A DNA stretch of 53,485 nucleotides from UBA5448 sp045536965 (GTDB lineage Bacteria > Bacillota > Clostridia > Oscillospirales > SIG627), in assembly GCA_045536965.1 (NCBI GenBank), contig JAZSON010000026.1:1-53485 (forward strand), in the 5' to 3' direction. Below are positions 7,925 through 15,009 of the stretch, piece by piece. The translations under genes were made by a program, and so were the position numbers. Numbering within the stretch: position 1 is the first letter of the stretch; every line of letters starts with the position of its first letter. Below the pieces are notes generated by a model. That model had not been told where the DNA came from. It did not search any database and saw nothing but the letters and a program-made list of their open reading frames with translations.

Positions 7925-8887
7925 ATGAAAGAATCGCACGAGCAAAAACACCTGTCGGATGCCGAGAAAAAAGCCGGGGAATCGGTTTTCTCCATCCAAA
8001 AAAGTGACATGGATGCCCCGGTGCGCAAAAAGAAAAAGGATCTTTTTTCCATATTGAGTATGACTTTGATCCTCCTTTGTTGTATCGGCGTGGCAGTTTC
8101 CGCTTTTTATTTAACCAAAACCATCTTCACCTACGTGGATGAAAAACAACTGTATGATGACCTTCGCGACCGTTTTTACGGGGATGCCGACGGAGAAGTC
8201 GCCCCCATGAGTCATTCGGACGAAAACGTTTATACACCCGATCTTTTGGCAGCGCAAAAGGGTGAAACCCCTACACTTCCCGGCGTTTCCGCAAGCGAAG
8301 CCGATGAATACGCCCTTCTTCGCAGCAAACTGGCTGCCTTGCAAGCCGAATACCCCGACATCAAAGGTTGGATTAAAATCAGCAACACCCTCATCGATTA
8401 TCCCGTCTTGCAAACCAACAACAACTCGTTTTATATCAACCACGGATACAACGGCAAAAAGCTCTCTGCAGGCTCTATTTTCATGGATTTTCGTTCCAGC
8501 CCCGTCCCCGACGATAACTACAACACAGTAATCTACGGACACAATATAATCGACGGCACCATGTTCCGCACACTGCAATATTTCAATACCAATGAAAGTC
8601 TGTTCCGTGACGGCCGCATTGTTTATATCACCGCCGATGCCGTTTATATTTACGAGGCTTTTTCAGTCCATCAACCCCTCGATACCGACGACTATACACA
8701 AGTGCATTTTTACAATCAAGACCAATACGAAAGATGGCTTGAGGGTATCAAAAAAGAATCCGAATTTAAAAAAGACATCTCGGTCACCTCGGGTGATACA
8801 GTTCTCACCCTCTCCACCTGCACCAACTATTTGTACGATGAACACCGTTTTGCCGTTCATGCGGTTCTCACCCAAGTAATCCGATGA
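7925..8887 (+). CDS. class B sortase
   Basis: A membrane-anchored cysteine transpeptidase of 320 residues that joins surface proteins to the cell wall. A cytoplasmic Lys-rich N-terminus is followed by a membrane helix (about 41-65). The catalytic domain starts near 135 with the SrtB-like stretches 'DIKGWIKISNTLIDYPV' and 'AGSIFMDFR'. Catalytic residues are H206 ('IYGHN'), C299 ('LTLSTCTN') and R308 ('HRFAV'). No candidate substrate with a sortase signal is in the window. Last gene of the mtlD-tgt-LCP operon (13-bp gap). Class B enzymes often act on one or few substrates or pili, but the target here is unknown. Confidence 0.93.
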   Translation: MKESHEQKHLSDAEKKAGESVFSIQKSDMDAPVRKKKKDLFSILSMTLILLCCIGVAVSAFYLTKTIFTYVDEKQLYDDLRDRFYGDADGEVAPMSHSDENVYTPDLLAAQKGETPTLPGVSASEADEYALLRSKLAALQAEYPDIKGWIKISNTLIDYPVLQTNNNSFYINHGYNGKKLSAGSIFMDFRSSPVPDDNYNTVIYGHNIIDGTMFRTLQYFNTNESLFRDGRIVYITADAVYIYEAFSVHQPLDTDDYTQVHFYNQDQYERWLEGIKKESEFKKDISVTSGDTVLTLSTCTNYLYDEHRFAVHAVLTQVIR

Positions 8888-8890
8888 AAA

Positions 8891-8907
8891 TTGCAACACT
8901 GTTGCAA
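8891..8907. promoter_or_regulatory. 17-bp palindrome, possible operator
   Basis: TTGCAACA-C-TGTTGCAA is a perfect 8-bp inverted repeat around one base. It fills the gap between the sortase stop codon and the Gfo/Idh/MocA gene, whose ATG is at 8937. No U tract follows as in a terminator, so an operator for a dimeric regulator is the simpler reading. A weak TATACC (8912-8917) lies just downstream. Confidence 0.55.
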
Positions 8908-8936
8908 AAAATATACCTCACGAAAGGAATTTCACC

Positions 8937-10007
8937 ATGGAAAACAAGAAAATCAGGGTCGGCGTTATCGGCGTTGGCAACATTGCCGAAAACCACATTG
9001 CAGGTTACAAGTCCCATCCCAACGTAGAACTGTATGCTTTCTGCGACATCAACGAAAATCGCTTAAAAGCAAAGGGCGCTAAGCACGGCGTCACCCGCCT
9101 TTTCACAAACAAAGAAGATATGCTCGCCCTCCCCGAACTGGATGCCGTAAGCGTTTGCACCTGGAACTCGGAACACGCGCCTTGTACCATCGCCGCTTTG
9201 AATGCGGGCAAACATGTTTTGTGTGAAAAACCCATGGCAGTTTCCGCAGAACTTGCCGCGCAAATGAAAGAAGCTGCCGATAAAAACGGCAAGCTCCTGA
9301 TGATCGGTTTTGTTCGCCGTTTCGGAAACGACGCGCTCGTTTTAAGAGATGTCATCGATCAAGATGTTTTGGGAGAAGTCTATTACGCCAAAGCCACCTA
9401 TTTGCGCAGAAACGGCAATCCGGGCGGTTGGTTTGGCGAAAAGCAACGTTCGGGCGGCGGTCCTCTGATCGACTTGGGCGTTCATGTGCTCGATTTGGTT
9501 CGCTACATGGCGAACAATCCCAAACCCGTCTCAGTGTATGGCGCCACCTTCCATAAGCTTTCCAATCGTCCCAACATCAAAACGCCCGCAGGTTATTTAG
9601 CTTCGGATGTCTCGCCCCGAGGAAAATGCACCTGCGATGTCGAAGACCTCGCCTCCGCAATGGTTCGTTTTGACAATGGTTTGGTCGTATCCCTCGAAGC
9701 CAGCTTCTCTCTCAATATCAAAAATGATATCGGACAAGTGGAAATATTCGGCACAAAAGGCGGTGCCAGAGTCGACCCCGAATTGGAAATTTATAACACG
9801 CTCGGCGGTTATATGACCAATATGTCCTTTGCAGGATTTACGGGTTCCAAATTCGGCGCTATGTTTGAAAATGAAACCCACCACTTTGTCGACTGTATCG
9901 TCGACGGCATCCCCTGCAAATCTCCCGCGCAAGACGGTGTAGATATCATGCGCATTTTGGATGCCATTTACGAATCCGCTACCACAGGCCACGAAGTCAT
10001 TTTATAA
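8937..10007 (+). CDS. Gfo/Idh/MocA family NAD(P)-dependent oxidoreductase
   Basis: A 356-residue enzyme with an N-terminal Rossmann fold ('VGVIGVGNIAENHIAGY'), the family motif 'HVLCEKPMA' with its catalytic Lys near residue 98, and the C-terminal substrate domain with 'SGGGPLIDLGVHVLDLVRY', where the His of 'GVH' is the usual catalytic base. Members oxidise a hydroxyl of cyclitols, sugars or glycosides to a ketone. The TIM-barrel epimerase gene lies 16 bp downstream in the same unit, and the AraC-controlled hydrolase operon lies beyond. This fits a keto-sugar or keto-inositol route, but the substrate cannot be read from sequence. AAAGGA precedes the ATG. Confidence 0.92.
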   Translation: MENKKIRVGVIGVGNIAENHIAGYKSHPNVELYAFCDINENRLKAKGAKHGVTRLFTNKEDMLALPELDAVSVCTWNSEHAPCTIAALNAGKHVLCEKPMAVSAELAAQMKEAADKNGKLLMIGFVRRFGNDALVLRDVIDQDVLGEVYYAKATYLRRNGNPGGWFGEKQRSGGGPLIDLGVHVLDLVRYMANNPKPVSVYGATFHKLSNRPNIKTPAGYLASDVSPRGKCTCDVEDLASAMVRFDNGLVVSLEASFSLNIKNDIGQVEIFGTKGGARVDPELEIYNTLGGYMTNMSFAGFTGSKFGAMFENETHHFVDCIVDGIPCKSPAQDGVDIMRILDAIYESATTGHEVIL

Positions 10008-10023
10008 AATAGGAGTACATATC

Positions 10024-10878
10024 ATGAAATTCGGCGTCAGTTCTTACAGCTTCTCCCAACTTATCAAAGCAGGCAAACTTACCCAAAAAGGTACCATTCT
10101 CGCCGCCAAAGAACTTGGTTTTGACGGCATTGAGTTCTCCTCCATCAAACCCACCCCCGAAGAAGGCTACAACGAAGTAGATTACGCCAAGGTTTTGGCA
10201 GAAGAAGCCGCCGCACAAGGCATGGAAGTCATCAACTTCTGCATTCCGGGCGACTGCGTCAACAATGATCCCGATAAAGAAATCGAACGCCTTAAAAGCT
10301 ATGTTGACATTGCCGCTATTTTAGGCGCTCCGTGTATGCGCCATGATGTCATGCCCTCCTACGGCCGTTTTCGAACCTTCCCCGAGGCCCTGCCCACATT
10401 GGCACGCGTTTCCCGCGCTGTCACTGAATACGCGGCCGAAAAAGGTATTCGCACCACGGTCGAAAATCATGGCAGAGTATTCCAGGGCGGTGATCGTCTG
10501 GAAGCCTTGGTCGGTGCTGTCAATCATCCCAACTTCGGCGTTTTATTCGACATGGGCAACTTCCTTTGCGGCGATGAGGATCCCGTCATCGCTTGCGGCA
10601 AACTCGCCCACCTCTCATTCCATGTACACGCCAAAGATTTCATCTTCAAATCAGGCGCGCAAGCCAATCCGGGCGAAGGCTTTTTCCAAACCCGCTGCGG
10701 AAACTATCTGCGCGGTACCATCATTGGTCACGGCAACGTTGAAATCCCCCAATGCATCAAAATCTTAAAGGGTGCAGGTTACGATAAGTATCTTTCCATC
10801 GAATTTGAAGGCATCGAAGAAAACTTAAGCGCCCTGCGTATCGGTCTTGCCAACCTGAAAAACTACTGCAACGCATAA
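10024..10878 (+). CDS. TIM-barrel sugar (phosphate) isomerase/epimerase
   Basis: A 284-residue xylose-isomerase-like/AP-endonuclease-2 fold protein. The start at 10024 is chosen for its AGGAG 8 bases upstream; an earlier in-frame ATG at 9961 would run into the preceding gene. Landmarks are 'GVSSYSF' in the first strand, 'GFDGIEFSS', 'TTVENHG' (metal Glu), 'VLFDMGNFL' (metal Asp), 'HLSFHVHAKDF' and 'YLSIEFEG' (last metal Glu). Such enzymes epimerise or isomerise ketoses, and some act on 3-keto-glycosides or on 5-keto-gluconate in inositol breakdown. Pairing with the upstream dehydrogenase points to a keto intermediate (inference). Confidence 0.9.
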   Translation: MKFGVSSYSFSQLIKAGKLTQKGTILAAKELGFDGIEFSSIKPTPEEGYNEVDYAKVLAEEAAAQGMEVINFCIPGDCVNNDPDKEIERLKSYVDIAAILGAPCMRHDVMPSYGRFRTFPEALPTLARVSRAVTEYAAEKGIRTTVENHGRVFQGGDRLEALVGAVNHPNFGVLFDMGNFLCGDEDPVIACGKLAHLSFHVHAKDFIFKSGAQANPGEGFFQTRCGNYLRGTIIGHGNVEIPQCIKILKGAGYDKYLSIEFEGIEENLSALRIGLANLKNYCNA

Positions 10879-10883
10879 ATCAA

Positions 10884-10919
10884 AATATGACTGTCGAATT
10901 TTCGACAGTCATATTTTTT
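10884..10919. terminator. bidirectional intrinsic terminator
   Basis: A long A/T-flanked stem (core ATGACTGTCGAA/TTCGACAGTCAT) with T tracts on both strands. It separates the converging epimerase and AraC genes. Confidence 0.88.
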
Positions 10920-10923
10920 ATCT

Positions 10924-11805
10924 TTACGGCTCCAGTCTCAATTTCACCGTATGCATATATTCGGAAGGCGAACGATGCTCGTAGCTTTTAAATGTTTTGC
11001 TAAAATAATGAATGGAAGAAAAACCCACCTGCGCCGATAACTGCGTAAGATTCAAATTTCCTTCCCGCATCAGTTTTTTTGCCTTTTGGATGCGCAACTT
11101 ATGGATAAAAGAAATAATGGTATCCCCATATTGCTGTTTGAAATTTTTGCAAACGGTCGTTTTGTTGGTTCCAAACAAAAAACAAAGATTATCCAGCGTA
11201 ATCCTTTCGCTGTAATGGGCGCAGATATAATTGTATATTTCATCGATTTTGCTGTCGCTTGGTTTATCATCCGCCCCCTTATCACTCATCTCGGTGCTTC
11301 GTATCATTTCTATCAAAAGCATTTCCAATTTCAACTTTAACATTTGATCCGCGCCGAAAGGATATTGCTTTCTTTTTTTCATGTCTTTAACATTCGGCAC
11401 ATCATAAGGCGGTAGGAAAACAGCGCGCCCCTCTTTGATAATGTCGGTCAAAATTCTGATCTGCTCGGCGGTCAGCGTAACAGGGGTTTGACTGAACACA
11501 TCCAATCTTTCGCAATCACATTCAAACCCGATGATAATAACATTGGGGGCATCTCCCGTACAGGAAAGCGAATGTTCTTCCGATCTTTTGTGAATAACTG
11601 TCTGTTTGGGATATAATGTACCCCGATACCCTTCCGACTCTACATCTATGCTCCCGCTGTCCACATAAACCAATTCCTTAAAAGGATGGCGGTCCTTGGC
11701 GGTAAAATATTTATTGGTGAATTCAAAATAATGCACATTGGCAATTCTGGTCACATGGATGTCAACATGAAAGCGTTTCAGCTTAAATTCATCATTTTTG
11801 GACAT
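10924..11805 (-). CDS. AraC family transcriptional regulator
   Basis: A 293-residue regulator with an N-terminal cupin-like sensing domain (about 1-150) and a C-terminal pair of helix-turn-helix motifs (about 190-290, ending 'VGFSSIHYFSKTFK' and 'SPSEYMH'). The start at 11805 is selected for its AGGAGGGAG Shine-Dalgarno; the reading frame stays open upstream to 11865 without such a site. It diverges from the four-gene hydrolase operon, and the shared region carries operator-like repeats that overlap its own -35 box. It is therefore likely to activate that operon and restrain itself. The inducer is presumably a sugar or cyclitol derivative (inference). Confidence 0.92.
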   Translation of the reverse strand: MSKNDEFKLKRFHVDIHVTRIANVHYFEFTNKYFTAKDRHPFKELVYVDSGSIDVESEGYRGTLYPKQTVIHKRSEEHSLSCTGDAPNVIIIGFECDCERLDVFSQTPVTLTAEQIRILTDIIKEGRAVFLPPYDVPNVKDMKKRKQYPFGADQMLKLKLEMLLIEMIRSTEMSDKGADDKPSDSKIDEIYNYICAHYSERITLDNLCFLFGTNKTTVCKNFKQQYGDTIISFIHKLRIQKAKKLMREGNLNLTQLSAQVGFSSIHYFSKTFKSYEHRSPSEYMHTVKLRLEP

Positions 11806-11835
11806 TTTCTCCCTCCTGTTCCTGCATCCTCTCCC

Positions 11836-11865
11836 ATGATACCACCAAAGATTCGATTGTGTCAA
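11836..11865 (-). promoter_or_regulatory. promoter of the araC-type gene
   Basis: On the minus strand TTGACA (11860-11865), 18-bp spacer, TATCAT (11836-11841) with a preceding TGG. Its -35 box is inside the adjoining palindrome, which suits autorepression. Confidence 0.7.
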
Positions 11866-11905
11866 TATTAAAAAATTTTAATATTGTACAAAAAAATTTT
11901 AATAT
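11863..11905. promoter_or_regulatory. AraC-type operator: palindrome plus 21-bp-spaced direct repeat
   Basis: An inverted repeat with 11-bp arms (CAATATTAAAA and its complement, 2-nt spacer) covers 11863-11886. The 15-mer AAAAAATTTTAATAT occurs at 11870-11884 and again at 11891-11905, exactly 21 bp apart (two helical turns). The second copy ends 6 bp before the -35 position of the + strand promoter, as for class II activation by AraC proteins. Confidence 0.65.
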
Positions 11906-11911
11906 CTTTCA

Positions 11912-11940
11912 AATACGGACAGCATGGATTTTGCTATAAT
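11912..11940 (+). promoter_or_regulatory. activator-dependent promoter of the hydrolase operon
   Basis: An extended -10 (TGCTATAAT, hexamer at 11935-11940) is paired with a very poor -35 (AATACG at 11912-11917). The missing -35 and the adjacent direct repeats indicate dependence on an activator. Confidence 0.65.
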
Positions 11941-11968
11941 ACAGACAGTAAATCAAAAGGAGGGCAAA

Positions 11969-13042
11969 ATGGAAGGAAAATTGTTTTTATATCCCGAAAT
12001 GTTCACACGGGATGAAAAAATCATTTACACCACCGATGCGCTTACTGTCACCGCTTTCAAGTACAGCACGGGTGTAGAAGCCATCACCATCCACAACGAC
12101 AAAGGGTATGTCACCATGCTCCCGTTTATGGGTCAGATGATCTGGGACGCGGCATTTCTCGAGCACAATTTGGTCATGCGCTCCATCCATGAAGAACCGG
12201 AAAACTGTTTATACAGCTACGCCGAAAGCTACGGATGCTTTTTGATGCACTGCGGCTTAACTGCCATGGGCAATCCCCAAAGCGAGGATGACCATCCCCC
12301 CCACGGCGAACTTCCCATCGCCAAATATCAAGAGGCTTTTCTTCTTTTCGGTCATGATGAAAAGGGAGAATATGTTTCATTGAGTGGAAGCTTTTCGTAC
12401 AAAAGAGCCTTTGAAGTACATTATAATTTCATGCCGGAATGCAGACTCTACGCCGACAGCGCCACCCTTGACATCACCGCCACCTTTACCAATCACAAGG
12501 ATATTCCGTTAGAGTATTACTATCTGTGCCACATCAATTATCTCCCCGTCGACGGCTCCAAACTTTACTACACTGCAAAACACCAAAACATCACCGTCCA
12601 CGAGGAAGTGCCCGCTCGCTATCCCGAGCCGCAAAAAAGCAACACGATTGCATATACCAAAAAGCTCAAAGAAAACCCCGCCATCATGGATACCATCGAT
12701 TCGAAAACGCAGTCCTATGCGCCTGAAATCGTTTTCACCTGTATTTATGATGCCGATAAAAACGGCGAGGCGCACACCATGCAAGAAATGCCTGACGGCT
12801 TTGCTTGCTTTGTAACCCACCGTCCCGATGAACTTCCCTTCGGTATCCGCTGGATCGCCAGAACGGATGACGAGGATGCACTCGGTATGGTACTCCCCGC
12901 CACCGCGGAACACAAGGGCAGAAACTATTGCAGAGAAAAAGGTATGGACAAATATCTTTTGCAGGGAGAAAGTGTATCACTGCACATTCAAACAGGCATT
13001 TTAGATCCCGCGCAAACCGAAAAATTCAAAAATCATTTTTAA
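11969..13042 (+). CDS. aldose 1-epimerase-like protein (DUF4432 type)
   Basis: A 357-residue all-beta protein of the galactose-mutarotase-like fold. The start at 11969 follows AAAAGGAGGG; the in-frame ATG at 11924 lies upstream of the -10 box and cannot be used. It shows the conserved 'HPPHGELP' His motif, 'ATFTNHKDIPLEYYYLCHINY' style strands in the middle, and a late 'YCREKGMDKYLLQGES' region. DUF4432 proteins sit in sugar-catabolic loci and are thought to bind or epimerise aldoses. First gene of the AraC-controlled operon, followed after 19 bp by the M24-like gene. The exact substrate is not evident. Confidence 0.75.
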   Translation: MEGKLFLYPEMFTRDEKIIYTTDALTVTAFKYSTGVEAITIHNDKGYVTMLPFMGQMIWDAAFLEHNLVMRSIHEEPENCLYSYAESYGCFLMHCGLTAMGNPQSEDDHPPHGELPIAKYQEAFLLFGHDEKGEYVSLSGSFSYKRAFEVHYNFMPECRLYADSATLDITATFTNHKDIPLEYYYLCHINYLPVDGSKLYYTAKHQNITVHEEVPARYPEPQKSNTIAYTKKLKENPAIMDTIDSKTQSYAPEIVFTCIYDADKNGEAHTMQEMPDGFACFVTHRPDELPFGIRWIARTDDEDALGMVLPATAEHKGRNYCREKGMDKYLLQGESVSLHIQTGILDPAQTEKFKNHF

Positions 13043-13061
13043 TTATCAGGAGGAAAAGAAA

Positions 13062-14237
13062 ATGGCAAACAGAATTTGTATCCCCGATTGCGAGTACAAG
13101 GAAAGAATCGCAAAAGCAGCAAAGCTCATTCGCGAAAAAGGACTCGATGTTATGGTCGTTTCCAGCACCGAATCCGACTATGCAAACGCCCGTTACTTCA
13201 GCGGCTTCTGGCCTCTGTTTGAAAGAGCAGGCGTAGCCATTTCGGCAAGCGGCGACGCCGCCCTTTTGGTCGGTCCCGAATCGGCAGTTTTTGCAAAAGA
13301 CTTCGGTAAGATCGACAAAATTTTCGTGCTCAAAGAATTCAGAGAATCGGCTGACCCCGCCTACCCCGAAATCAAAGCCGACACCTTCAAAGATGTCTTC
13401 AAGAGCATCGGCGTCAGCGGCGAAAACATCAAGATCGGTCTCGGAAGCTACGTCGAATGCACGCTTCCCATCTTCGAAGGCCTGCGCGATAGTTTCCCCA
13501 AAGCTGAAATCACAAAATGCAACGATATCATGGTAGAACTCCGCAAAATCAAGAGTGTCAATGAACTCGCCTGCATCCAAGAAGGCTTCAGAATCATCGA
13601 ACTGGCCACCGACGAAGTCATCAAGGCGCTCCGTCCGGGCGTTACCGAGCTTGAAATGGTCGGCGTTGCGCAAAAGGTGATCTACGAAAACGGCGCAGAA
13701 TACGAGGGGCTCCCCATGTATGTATTCAGCGAAGCTTCCACCCGCCATGCCATCAGCCGTTCTTGTTACAGACAGATCCAAAAGGGTGACATCGTGCAGC
13801 TTAACCTTTCTGCCAAGATTGACGGCTACTCCCCCGCTATCGGTCTGCCTGTCATCATGGGCAAACTGGAAGGCGAAAGAAGAAAGATCGTTGATTTCTG
13901 CCATACGGCACACGATTGGACCACCGAAAGAATCAAAGCAGGCGTTCTTGCCAGTGACATCGCCAAAGACTTTTACAAGCTTTACGTTGAAAACGGCATG
14001 AAAGATAATTTTGTGTACGGCCCCTGCCACGGAACAGGTATGATCGAAGTGGAAGCCCCCTGGATGGAATCGACCAGCGATTATCTCTTGGAGGAAAACA
14101 TGACCTTCCAAGTAGATACCTTCATTTCCGGCCCCACCTTCGGTTGCCGTTGGGAAAAAGGCATCGTTGTCACCAAAGACGGTTGTAAATCCATGACCGA
14201 TTACCTAAAAAAAGGTATCATCGAACTTGATTTTTAA
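13062..14237 (+). CDS. M24/creatinase-fold protein lacking the canonical metal ligands
   Basis: A 391-residue pita-bread-fold protein: N-terminal creatinase-like domain (about 1-150) and C-terminal M24 domain (about 155-390). The five metal ligands of M24 peptidases (D, D, H, E, E) align with N248, A259, H323 ('CHGTG'), D352 and E365. Both aspartates are lost and one Glu is shortened. The upper His of the family is kept in 'TRHAISR'. Creatinase itself uses this fold without metal, so a metal-free hydrolase or lyase is more likely than Xaa-Pro aminopeptidase (inference). Its stop is 11 bp from a creatininase-family gene, so creatinase-like and creatininase-like folds are coexpressed. Preceded by AGGAGGAAA. 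Confidence 0.85.
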   Translation: MANRICIPDCEYKERIAKAAKLIREKGLDVMVVSSTESDYANARYFSGFWPLFERAGVAISASGDAALLVGPESAVFAKDFGKIDKIFVLKEFRESADPAYPEIKADTFKDVFKSIGVSGENIKIGLGSYVECTLPIFEGLRDSFPKAEITKCNDIMVELRKIKSVNELACIQEGFRIIELATDEVIKALRPGVTELEMVGVAQKVIYENGAEYEGLPMYVFSEASTRHAISRSCYRQIQKGDIVQLNLSAKIDGYSPAIGLPVIMGKLEGERRKIVDFCHTAHDWTTERIKAGVLASDIAKDFYKLYVENGMKDNFVYGPCHGTGMIEVEAPWMESTSDYLLEENMTFQVDTFISGPTFGCRWEKGIVVTKDGCKSMTDYLKKGIIELDF

Positions 14238-14248
14238 GAGGTGCGCTT

Positions 14249-14983
14249 ATGTTACTTGACTTTTGTTTTCCGCGCGAAACCAAACATGCGCAAGAAGTCA
14301 GAACGCCCCTGGTCATCGTGGGCGGTACGGTAGAGTATCACGGTCCTCATTGCTCCTACGGTTGCGACACCCTCGTCGCTGAAGGTCTCGTGAAAAAGCT
14401 TGCCGAAAGAAAAGAGATCCTCATTGCCCCCACCATCAGTTACAGTCCTGCAAGCTATGCTGTCGGTGACGAGAAAAGCGGTACTGTTCATGTGGAAGAA
14501 AACGCATTTGAAGAATATGTTTACTATGTTTTCATGAGTCTCCTCAAAGCAGGCCACCGCAACATCTATGTCGTGATCCATCATCAGTTCGAGCAGGAGT
14601 CCCTGATGCCCATGACCCTCTCCTACATGAAGGCAGCCAAACGTGCCACCATGACTTATTTGGAGCAGACCAAAGGACAAGGCTGGTGGGGCAGCGAGAG
14701 CTATGCTAACTATTATGAAGAGCTCGAAGGGGATAACAATCCGTTTTCTTGGATCAAAGTCATCCCGACCATGTCCACCGAGGTACAAAACGCCACGGGA
14801 TACGACCATGCAGGAAAATATGAATGCTCTATTTTGATGAGTCTTTATCCCGACGCCGTTAAGCTCGACAGAATAAACGACATCAAACATTGGTTCACCG
14901 AAAGCGCCCGCGAAGCAAACAAAGAGCTCGGTGACGAAATGGTTCGTTTGTCCCTTGCGTATCTGGAAAAAACCGTAAAATAA
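14249..14983 (+). CDS. creatininase-family metallohydrolase
   Basis: A 244-residue member of the creatininase superfamily. Metal-site residues E29, H31 and D40 stand in 'GGTVEYHGPH' and 'YGCDTLVAEG'; a further His is in 'VVIHHQFEQ' where relatives have NGH, and the C-terminal 'DHAGKYECS' carries the conserved Glu. True creatininases open creatinine, but the family also contains formamide hydrolases and IolN of Thermotoga, which opens a diketo-inositol ring. With a Gfo/Idh/MocA dehydrogenase and a TIM-barrel epimerase nearby, a ring-opening hydrolase for a keto-cyclitol or keto-sugar is plausible (inference). Third gene of the AraC-controlled operon. Confidence 0.85.
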   Translation: MLLDFCFPRETKHAQEVRTPLVIVGGTVEYHGPHCSYGCDTLVAEGLVKKLAERKEILIAPTISYSPASYAVGDEKSGTVHVEENAFEEYVYYVFMSLLKAGHRNIYVVIHHQFEQESLMPMTLSYMKAAKRATMTYLEQTKGQGWWGSESYANYYEELEGDNNPFSWIKVIPTMSTEVQNATGYDHAGKYECSILMSLYPDAVKLDRINDIKHWFTESAREANKELGDEMVRLSLAYLEKTVK

Positions 14984-15009
14984 AGTAAAATCAAAGGGGA
15001 GGTCTAAAG

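Noticed and set aside
11924..11968. Upstream ATG for the DUF4432 gene
   Set aside because: The codon lies before the -10 box, so it would not be transcribed; 11969 has AGGAGGG.
13026..14111. Minus-strand open frame of 361 codons opposite the M24-like gene
   Set aside because: Shadow of a well-supported operon gene with an AGGAGG start.
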